A stretch of 64,000 nt of DNA from Ophiura sarsii (lineage: Eukaryota > Echinodermata > Ophiuroidea > Amphilepidida > Ophiuridae), in contig CM069446.1 of the NCBI GenBank assembly GCA_035610835.1, forward strand, positions 50,135,625-50,199,624, given 5' to 3'. Position 1 is the first letter of the stretch, and every line of letters starts with the position of its first letter. The notes beneath the pieces are model-generated. The model was not told where the DNA came from. It ran no database searches and worked only from the letters and a program-made list of their open reading frames with translations. This document shows, piece by piece, positions 55,343 to 64,000 of the stretch. A program made the position numbers and the translations under genes.

Positions 55343-55766
55343 ATTAGTAAACATTGTTACAAAAACGTCTCAGTGTGACGAGGGTTAAAACATCTAATCA
55401 TATTATTTTGTACTCTTCCAGCATGCTTCACGTGACATGGTATATATGGTATGCAACAAAAATGAATTGAGCGTGCGTATTTCTTATATACATTTAGTAT
55501 ATACTTCGTGTTCAATACTTGTTAAGGATTCTACTTGTATCTTGTTGAGACATGTGTTGGAAACAAGCAGTTGATCTCTCTATCATTCATGATAAGCACT
55601 ATCGTTGCCTTTGGGTTCCCTTCTTTGGTGCATATTCGGAAGCCTATATATAACAAAGCACAAACGCTCCACACAAATTGCGCCGTTACATTCTGACATT
55701 ACGAACCTTAACTTCGACCGAATCAAATACTAACGTTTTTAGGTGCCATTAAATTGACTTTGATAC

Positions 55767-55911
55767 TTAAAGGGTATGGTCCTTTTCTCCATCTCCGGCT
55801 ATGTTGCATAATCCCGACATAGGTATATTCATAGGTTGAGTATCAACAGATGATACAACAACTTTGTCTGTACTGCCATCGGCAGTATTTGGCCGGGCGC
55901 GTGTGACATTC
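55767..55911 (-). CDS. Gene C cytoplasmic-tail terminal exon
   Basis: After acceptor ctttttcag one base completes an arginine codon, then NVTRARPNTADGSTDKVVVS, SVDTQPMNIPMSGLCNIAGD and GEKDHTL with a TAA stop: a 47-residue tail. Its single-base start matches the phase-2 donor of the membrane exon at 57412, with a 1500-bp intron between. The length class and phase agree with the gene B tail, but the sequence is not alignable to it. No tyrosine is present. Confidence 0.68.
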
Positions 55912-56321
55912 CTGAAAAAGAAAAACACAAAAGCGTTATGTATGCGTCTGGATCGTTTTAGTCGTATTCGGTCGAGTGCACCAAACTGATGCAACTTACT
56001 AGCGATGTAAGCTACTTCGCTAGTACCTATGCCCTAACTCAAACGTAAATTACTAGCGATGTAATTTTGAGCGCTAAACTGGAGAATTAGAACGGAATAG
56101 TGACTAGTGAGGTAAATATCGAAATAAATTAACATCGGCCGAATTCAAAAAAGTTGACGTCAAGCGTGTGTACATGTATCAAACAGCTATCATAATGACA
56201 CGAACGGTGTTCCGTAGGATTATAAATGTTTGTCGTCTCTCGGTACGTCAAACGTTCATTTGAATAACATGAATAATGAAACACGTCACACCACGTTCAG
56301 TCGAGCGATGAAGACAGTGTA

Positions 56322-56790
56322 AATGACGCCATTTCTTGTGTTTAAAAAAACTTTTGTAACCGTGCTCTCAAACAATAAGGACTATAACTGCATTACAAAC
56401 ACATTTTGTGCGAGAGTAACATACAAATATGGTATGGAATGGCAAAAAGGTCACGTTCGTTGTAAATCAATGGATCAATGGTTTAATAGTAAAAATATCT
56501 TACTAAACATTCGTCGACCTATGTGGCTTGCGCATGTTTCCCGTGGTACTTGCAATCGACCAACATGGGTTCGATCCCCGTGTGTTCCTTATAATTCTTT
56601 GATTTTTTTTAAAAACTAGCTGGTGGATTAATTTAACATCACTTCTATGTCATTTTTTTATATATTAATTATTATGTATAAAGGCCCAAGCGTTAATATG
56701 TTATTCATTTATTTATCTATTTATTTATCTATCATTTATCTCTTGATTGCTTTATTTAACTTCTATCTAATGTATATTATTGCTTTATAA
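56322..56790 (+). mobile_element. Repeat family T, copy C
   Basis: Shares ATGACGCCATTT, CATTACAAACACATTTTGTG, CGAGAGTAACATACAAATAT and the tRNA-like TGGGTTCGATCCC (56515-56585) with copies at 19592 and 33720. It lies in the intron of gene C. Confidence 0.6.
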
Positions 56791-57411
56791 ATATTGATTT
56801 GATTTGATTGTTCATCCAAGCAAATGTTTTGGTTAAAGTCACCTATTTCATCAACATATCTATGCCAGTGAACACCTTGCAAACTATTTAGCATCAATAG
56901 TAACAGCAGCAGTTATGCTCCAACTTACTCTTGGTCTAGACAGGTATAATATTTAGCGTACACTTATAGGTGTTTACTAGCCTAGTAGCTTACTCCGATC
57001 TGGCGCTATCAAAATTATGAGTTATCCAGATTATGTTTATTCCAGCATCACGGATGCTAGAATATTGTGCTTTAAGTGCCGCGGATCCAAATACCTTATT
57101 CTAAACTCTCAACTTGGCAAACTTACCCACATGGCACACTTCAAGTCTGCTCAACTGTTATACTTCAATTACTTATGATTTATTGTTAATGTTTTGTATT
57201 TATTTATCGTCATATCATCACCTATCATCTGCACTATTACATTGTACATGCAGTCAACAGTTTATATTAGCATATAACACAATTTCTATTCGACATTTTA
57301 AACTCAAAGGAGGATTCGGCTTAGAAATCAAATGTGCCAACATTGGCTGATCTTACATAGTTAAGCTTAAAACCTGGGTGCGCCAATATTTGCTAATGTT
57401 ACAATACAAAC

Positions 57412-57493
57412 CTTATCAAACAAATTCCGACTACAAGGGAAATCAACAGCACTCCACCTATAGCAGTAGACATTATAATTGTTATGGTAATTC
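57412..57493 (-). CDS. Gene C transmembrane exon
   Basis: An 82-nt exon after acceptor ctccatatag, phase 1 in and phase 2 out with donor GTTTGT, identical in border phases and donor sequence to the membrane exons of genes A and B. It encodes ITITIIMSTAIGGVLLISLV, then VGICLI and an arginine: one hydrophobic helix with the central GG conserved. Divergence from A and B is high, so this is an older paralogue. Upstream exons (ectodomain, signal peptide) were not found between here and the satellite at 60.2 kb; they may lie beyond the window. Confidence 0.72.
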
Positions 57494-57980
57494 CTATATG
57501 GAGAGAAACGCAATATAAATGTCTAGTTTACGTGTAATACAATGGGACATTACTACCAGCTTGTTGGCAATAACAGTAATGAATAGCAATATAAATACAA
57601 CACGTACCAGTTAGATTTTAATAGGAGCTGATCTGTAATATTAAAACATTTGCTTACAATCAAGATATGTTTAATCATGTTTCACATTATTGTCCAAAAG
57701 AAAAAATGCACAGCACTCTATGAAAGAAAATGAATACTATCATTTGCCTAGATGTGATTACTTTACTGGGCCCCCAGTATTGAATTCGCTGATCAGCTCA
57801 TATGCCGGAAGAAATGTCCCAACATACTCGTTCATTTGACTAAGGTCACTATCACTGCACTGTCAAGTGTGCTATGGTTGATCGATAGCGAACTTTATTA
57901 GACAGACGCGATTATGACAAAGCTGTAATCCGTATATAAGTTCGTATCGTTGGGACTTTAATCAAGAAATGCCGGGAAAA

Positions 57981-58243
57981 TATTGTCATCTCCTCTATTA
58001 CACGTCGCTGTGCGTGCGTTAAGGTATGCCGAAGTGAACTTTGGCTGTTAGTTTCGAGGTCATCATAAAACAGGCATCGACCTTGAAGCTGAGAATTTGC
58101 ATAGTCCAATAATATTGTAATCTCCTCTATTACACGTCGCTGTGTGTGCGTTAAGGTATGCCGAAGGTGAACTTTGGCTGTTAGTTTCGAGGTCGTCATA
58201 AAACAGGCATCGACCTTGAAGCTGAGAATTTGCGTAGTCCAAT
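57981..58243. repeat. Tandem duplication, two 132-bp units
   Basis: Two adjacent near-identical copies of a block starting TATTGT-ATCTCCTCTATTAC and ending AGAATTTGC-TAGTCCAATA. No coding meaning. Confidence 0.88.
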
Positions 58244-59001
58244 AACTCTATACACAGGGGGTGTGACCTATATTAACCTCGGTACCAGGCCCCGGTATAC
58301 ACTATATTAGGGATTCACCATTATTCTAAGTTGTGGGACTGTTGGATGTTGGGTTCAGGTGGAATTTTTATTAGCCTCAAGGCGAGTCTAATATCCATTC
58401 CCCGGTCCATTCCATGGCAGGTTGTACATGTAGTAAGAATTGCGAGCTTACTACCTGCCATGGTATATCTTTTGGGTTGGGTGGGCAAAGTTGGGGGGGG
58501 GGGGGGGTTATCGGTATTTATGCGAAGTTTTTTGCTGGTATTTTATTCTACAACCATCACCCCCTTAAAGTCTAATGGAATATTCAGCTTTACAAATAAA
58601 TTACATGGAATGTTAAAAGCCATAAAGCAAATAAACATGCTAACAGTTTTACCTCCGGTTTACCATGACATTGTTTGTACATAGAGAAGATTCCGGTAGT
58701 ACCCCATGAGCCTTTGCGCGAGTCAAATCGCCAACTTGCAAAATACTGTCAAAATCACGTGATACCACGTGACTGGTAACGTGACTGGACGTCTCGTTTC
58801 TCTAAATTATCAATAATCGGTATTAAAAAATGGCAGCGTTATTTTTCGAGCGGAACCAAGACTGTATTTAATAAAAGATCACAATATCTTGTTGTTATTG
58901 TTACATTGTATTACTGACTCGATGTTAATATTAGCAGTGAAAGTTGACAACTGCAAGCCCCGATCAATTTCAATACATTTTCGGATCGGGAGTGTCATGT
59001 C

Positions 59002-59097
59002 ATGTTTCATTGCCCATCGATCGAAGCTGAATTTCGGCGAGTTGTAGAGGAAAGGACAGAGGAATATTTCGCTGAACCAACAAAAATGTCGAATGAA
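59002..59097 (+). CDS. Possible first coding exon of a plus-strand gene
   Basis: ATG opens 32 codons (MFHCPSIEAEFRRVVEERTE, then EYFAEPTKMSNE) ending exactly at a GTAAGTAG donor, phase 0. Codon composition is less AT-rich than the surroundings, and CACGTG boxes occur at 58750-58780. No domain is recognised and no second exon was found, so this remains a candidate only. Confidence 0.25.
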
Positions 59098-59189
59098 GTA
59101 AGTAGTTTTCACGGGTTTTATGATGGTTGCATGAGTTGCCCAACCTACGAATACGTAATTCTGTATGTTGGAATTGTTGGCCTATAAAT

Positions 59190-60090
59190 CATTCCTAGAA
59201 TTATCAAATGATGCTTTCTTTCAAATCATTAGGAGTTGTTTCCAAGGCTTTTTATCCAGTTCAGATTCTGTTTGGTTTGACCATGATTTGTCAGGCCAGA
59301 GACACGCAGACTTATTGGCTCAATTATAGCCTACACGCGACAATACCCAGGAGAGTGTATACATGTTTGTGTCCTTGTACTGGCATGACTGTTTGCGGTC
59401 AATGCAAAGCCAGTGTTTTAAAAATTACAATATACTAGTACACTACTACTAGCAATTTAACGTTTAGAACATTCTGTCTTATCTTTTTAGTAGGTTTATA
59501 CAATTAATGAACATTTCTTAAAGTCAAAAACTGAGATATCTGGAGACATTAATGTAAAGGGCAAAACATTTAGAATAATATTTCAGTGATTTCAGTTTTT
59601 CTCTTTGATATTTTGAAGTTAATTTTAGAGTGAACTTGAGAGTGAAAATTATTCCAAAGTTAAAATGAATTGAATAAAACTGTGGGGTGGGCCTATGGTA
59701 AGTTGATGACGTTGAGAATCTTTAGATACATTTGGTGGTTTCCATTCAGAATACAAAAGTCGTGGTGTTAAATCAAGCATAAAATGCCATCAAAATATCT
59801 TATTTTATAAAGATGAGTGGATCAATTGTTACATTTTAAAGTTACTTGAATATTTAGGATTGAACTTGAGAGTGAAAAATTATCCCCTTCTGTTCCAAAC
59901 TTTCGAAGTAAGATATATTGACATTATGCGAAAGTGCAACGCTCACACAGAGCGTGTTTCTGCTGGGGAAGAAACCGCTAATAAACTCTAAGTTTGCCCA
60001 GCTGAAACAGGCAGAACCCGGCAATAATCGGCAATAATCTTTTTGCAGTGTCCCAGCAGAAACACGCTCTTAGTAACCGCACCACTTTAA
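59190..60090. other. No gene recognised
   Basis: AT-rich stretch between the candidate exon and the satellite. Confidence 0.35.
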
Positions 60091-60092
60091 TA

Positions 60093-60244
60093 CAGTGGCA
60101 TAACCAGCGGGGAGGGGGGGGGGGGGGGAACCCTTGCCCCCCCCCCCCCCGCTTGCCCCCCCCCCCAAATGAAATCAAGTACGGCTGTAAATGAAATTTA
60201 CAAACAAAGTACACACCAAATCCCCCCCCCCCCCAATAATGACA
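60093..60244. mobile_element. hAT-like end with G and C tracts next to the satellite
   Basis: CAGTGGCATAACCAGCGGGG, then a G run and several C runs joined by TTGCC and CCAAATGAA words. These match 45830-45890 and 46095-46180 inside the hAT at 44172. The other terminus was not found; the satellite begins directly after. Confidence 0.5.
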
Positions 60245-63200
60245 TCGTACGCACTCTAAATGGGAAATAGCGCCATAACCATGATAACAGTATACTCGCA
60301 CCCCTTTGAAAATGCGTGATTTAAACATAATCTATGTCGTTTCCCTTCCCCGCACCCCTTTGAAAATGTTTCAATTACACATTCCCAGCATCGCTTCTCT
60401 TTCGCAAACTTTTGGGATGTGATCTGTTGACATAAATCAGCAATGTGCAACGCATTCTTATCACCCGCACCCCTTTGAAAATGTTTAAATTACACATCAT
60501 TCAACATCCCTATTCTTTCTCCCAACTCTTGAGACATGATATTTTGAAATAGGTGAGAATGCAACGCACTCTAAATGGGAAAATAGCGCCATAACAGTAC
60601 TCGCACCCCTTTGAAAATGCGTGATTTAAACATAATCTATGTCGTTTCCCTTCCCCGCACCCCTTTGAAAATGTTTCAATTACACATTCCCAGCGTCGCT
60701 TCTCTTTCGCAAACTTTTGAGATGTGATTTTTTGACATAAAGCAGCAATGTGCAACGCATTCTTATCACCCGCACCCCTTTGAAAATGTTTAAATTACAC
60801 ATCATTCAACATCCCTATTCTTTCTCCCAATCTTGAGACATGATATTTTGAAATAGGCGAGAATGCAACGCACTCTAAATGGGAAAATAGCACCATAACA
60901 GTACTCGCACCCCTTTGAAAATGCGTGATTTAAACATAATCTATGTCGTTTCCCTTCCCCGCACCCCTTTGAAAATGTTTCAATTACACCTTCCCAGCAT
61001 CGCTTCTCTTTCGCAAACTTTTGAGATGTGATTTTTTGACATTAATCAGCAATGTGCAACGCATTCTTATCACCCGCACCCCTTTGAAAATGTTTAAATT
61101 GCACATCATTCAACATCCCTATTCTTTCTCCCAACTCTTGAGACATGATATTTTGAAATAGGTGAGAATGCAACGCACTCTGAATGGAAAAATAGCGTCA
61201 TAAGAGTACTCGCACCCCTTTGAAAATGCGTGATTTAAACATAATCTATGTCGTTTCCCTTCCCCGCACCCCTTTGAAAATGTTTCAATTACACATTCCC
61301 AGCATCGCTTCTCTTTCGCAAACTTTTGAGATGTGATTTTTTGACATAAATCAGCAATGTGCAACGCATTCTTATCACCCGCACCCCTTTGAAAATGTTT
61401 AAATTACACATCATTCAACATCCCTATTCTTTCTCCCAACTCTTGAGACATGATATTTTGAAATAGGCGAGAGTGCAACGCACTCTAAATGGGAAAATAG
61501 CGCCATAACAGTACTCGCACCCCTTTGAAAATGCGTGATTTAAACATAATCTATGTCGTTTCCCTTCCCCGCACCCCTTTGAAAATGTTTCAATTACACA
61601 TTCCCAGCATCGCTTCTCTTTCGCAAACTTTTGGGATGTGATCTGTTGACATAAATCAGCAATGTGCAACGCATTCTTATCACCCGCACCCCTTTGAAAA
61701 TGTTTAAATTACACATCATTCAACATCCCTATTCTTTCTCCCAACTCTTGAGACATGATATTTTGAAATAGGTGAGAATGCAACGCACTCTAAATGGGAA
61801 AATAGCGCCATAACAGTACTCGCACCCCTTTGAAAATGCGTGATTTAAACATAATCTATGTCGTTTCCCTTCCCCGCACCCCTTTGAAAATGTTTCAATT
61901 GCACATTCCCAGCGTCGCTTCTCTTTCGCAAACTTTTGAGATGTGATTTTTTTACATAAAGCAGCAATGTGCAACGCATTCTTATCACCCGCACCCCTTT
62001 GAAAATGTTTAAATTACACATCATTCAACATCCCTATTCTTTCTCCCAATCTTGAGACATGATATTTTGAAATAGGCGAGAATGCAACGCACTCTAAATG
62101 GGAAAATAGCACCATAACAGTACTCGCACCCCTTTGAAAATGCGTGATTTAAACATAATCTATGTCGTTTCCCTTCCCCGCACCCCTTTGAAAATGTTTC
62201 AATTACACCTTCCCAGCATCGCTTCTCTTTCGCAAACTTTTGAGATGTGATTTTTTGACATTAATCAGCAATGTGCAACGCATTCTTATCACCCGCACCC
62301 CTTTGAAAATGTTTAAATTGCACATCATTCAACATCCCTATTCTTTCTCCCAACTCTTGAGACATGATATTTTGAAATAGGTGAGAATGCAACGCACTCT
62401 GAATGGAAAAATAGCGTCATAAGAGTACTCGCACCCCTTTGAAAATGCGTGATTTAAACATAATCTATGTCGTTTCCCTTCCCCGCACCCCTTTGAAAAT
62501 GTTTCAATTACACATTCCCAGCATCGCTTCTCTTTCGCAAACTTTTGAGATGTGATTTTTTGACATAAATCAGCAATGTGCAACGCATTCTTATCACCCG
62601 CACCCCTTTGAAAATGTTTAAATTACACATCATTCAACATCCCTATTCTTTCTCCCAACTCTTGAGACATGATATTTTGAAATAGGCGAGAGTGCAACGC
62701 ACTCTAAATGGGAAAATAGCGCCATAACAGTACTCGCACCCCTTTGAAAATGCGTGATTTAAACATAATCTATGTCGTTTCCCTTCCCCGCACCCCTTTG
62801 AAAATGTTTCAATTACACATTCCCAGCATCGCTTCTCTTTCGCAAACTTTTGAGATGTGATTTTTTTGGACATACAACAGTAATGTGCAACGCATTCTTA
62901 TCAACCGCACACCTTTGAATTTTTTTAGATTACACATCATTCAACATCCCTATTCTTTCTCCCATCTCTTGAGACATGCCATTTTGAAATAGGCGAGAGT
63001 GCAACGCACTCTAAATGGGAAATAGCGCCATAACCATGATAACAGCATACTCGCACCCCTTTGAAAATGCGTGATTTAAACATAATCTATGTCGTTTCCC
63101 TTCCCCGCACCCCTTTGAAAATGTTTCAATTATACATTCCCAGCATCGCTTCTCTTTCGCAAACTTTTGAGATGTGATTTGTTGACATAAATCAGCAATG

Positions 63201-64000
63201 TGCAACGCATTCTTATCACCCGCACCCCTTTGAAAATGTTTAAGTTACACACCATTCAACATCCCTATTCTTTCTCCCAATCTTGAGACATGATATTTTG
63301 AAATAGGCGAGAGTGCAACGCACTCTAAATGGGAAAATAGCGCCATAACAGTACTCGCACCCCTTTGAAAATGCGTGATTTAAACATAATCTATGTCGTT
63401 TCCCTTCCCCGCACCCCTTTGAAAATGTTTCAATTACACCTTCCCAGCATCGCTTCTCTTTCGCAAACTTTTGAGATGTGATTTTTTGACATAAATCAGC
63501 AATGTGCAACGCATTCTTATCACCCGCACCCCTTTGAAAATGTTTAAATTGCACATCATTCAACATCCCTATTCTTTCTCCCAACTCTTGAGACATGATA
63601 TTTTGAAATAGGTGAGAATGCAACGCACTCTAAATGGAAAAATAGCGTCATAAGAGTACTCGCACCCCTTTGAAAATGCGTGATTTAAACATAATCTATG
63701 TCGTTTCCCTTCCCCGCACCCCTTTGAAAATGTTTCAATTACACATTCCCAGCATCGCTTCTCTTTCGCAAACTTTTGAGATGTGATTTTTTGACATAAA
63801 GCAGCAATGTGCAACGCATTCTTATCACCCACACCCCTTTGAAAATGTTTAAATTACACATCATTCAACATCCCTATTCTTTCTCCCAACTCTTGAGACA
63901 TGATATTTTGAAATAGGCGAGAGTGCAACGCACTCTAAATGGGAAAATAGCGCCATAACAGTACTCGCACCCCTTTGAAAATGCGTGATTTAAACATAAT
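60245..64000. repeat. Satellite array: 305-bp monomers, 1219-bp higher-order unit
   Basis: About twelve tandem monomers run to the window edge. Each monomer contains CGCACCCCTTTGAAAATG three times at unequal spacing (about 133, 55 and 117 bp), each time followed by a different word (TTTAAATT, CGTGATTT, TTTCAATT). Variant monomers recur every fourth position: the TGAATGGAAAAATAGCGTCA form at 61181 and 62400 (1219 bp apart), and the AGCACCATAACAG form at 60890 and 62109 (also 1219 bp). Near 62870-63010 one monomer is divergent and changes the register. The roughly 81-codon minus-strand frame in each monomer is discussed as a finding. Confidence 0.95.

Noticed and set aside
55172..55354. Polyglycine frame
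   Set aside because: Translation of the poly-C tract at 55304-55342.
60245..64000. CRISPR-like array (short repeats at intervals)
   Set aside because: The 18-bp motif is part of a 305-bp satellite monomer; the intervening sequences are themselves repeated and the genome is eukaryotic.

Overview
The window is eukaryotic nuclear DNA. It has spliced exons with GT-AG borders, phase-1 introns, L2/CR1-like LINE remnants, many cut-and-paste transposons, a 305-bp satellite and one assembly gap of 100 N. The recognisable domains (SRCR, the N-terminal IgGFc-binding-protein domain, single-pass membrane proteins) and the compact LINE fragments suggest a marine invertebrate, most likely a deuterostome such as an echinoderm. 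The species cannot be fixed from sequence alone. No prokaryotic genes, CRISPR arrays or rRNA genes were seen.

All supported host genes lie on the minus strand, so transcripts run from high to low coordinates. Gene C (55767-57493) contributes a transmembrane exon and a terminal tail exon; its ectodomain is not visible. Gene B (51528 to 37312) has a signal-peptide exon, an IgGFc-binding-like ectodomain exon, a transmembrane exon and a tail exon. Its ectodomain exon carries a +1 frameshift and a destroyed splice donor. Gene A (30846 to 24517) has the same signal, ectodomain and transmembrane exons, all intact; its tail exon was not found. A and B are tandem duplicates that also share intron and 5'-flank sequence. 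Together A-C form a cluster of predicted type I membrane proteins (signal peptide, IgGFcBP N-terminal domain, one membrane helix, short tyrosine-free tail). At the left end, 1249-3580 holds three consecutive SRCR-domain exons of a separate minus-strand gene that runs off the window or has unseen 5' and 3' exons. Both receptor types are plausible secreted or cell-surface recognition proteins, but that role is inferred.

The rest is mostly mobile DNA. Several insertions can be delimited to the base by target-site duplications: 5569-5942 (8 bp), 8041-9208 (TA, splitting a LINE), 11293-11402 (8 bp), 14866-15483 (TAGA), 15498-15963 (TA), 17675-18276 (ATGT), 21495-23537 (TA), 25222-26345 (TA, mariner/Tc1-like), 36233-36627 (TA), 44172-46554 (8 bp, 7 of 8 identical, inside a large foldback) and 52059-52189 (8 bp, perfect). 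A four-copy repeat here called R1 spreads over 11.1-16.1 kb, 40.2-41.1 kb and 47.2-48.2 kb. From about 60245 to the right edge lies a tandem satellite with 305-bp monomers and a 1219-bp higher-order period. A 21-bp-class minisatellite fills 35285-36020, and long poly-G or poly-C tracts recur throughout.
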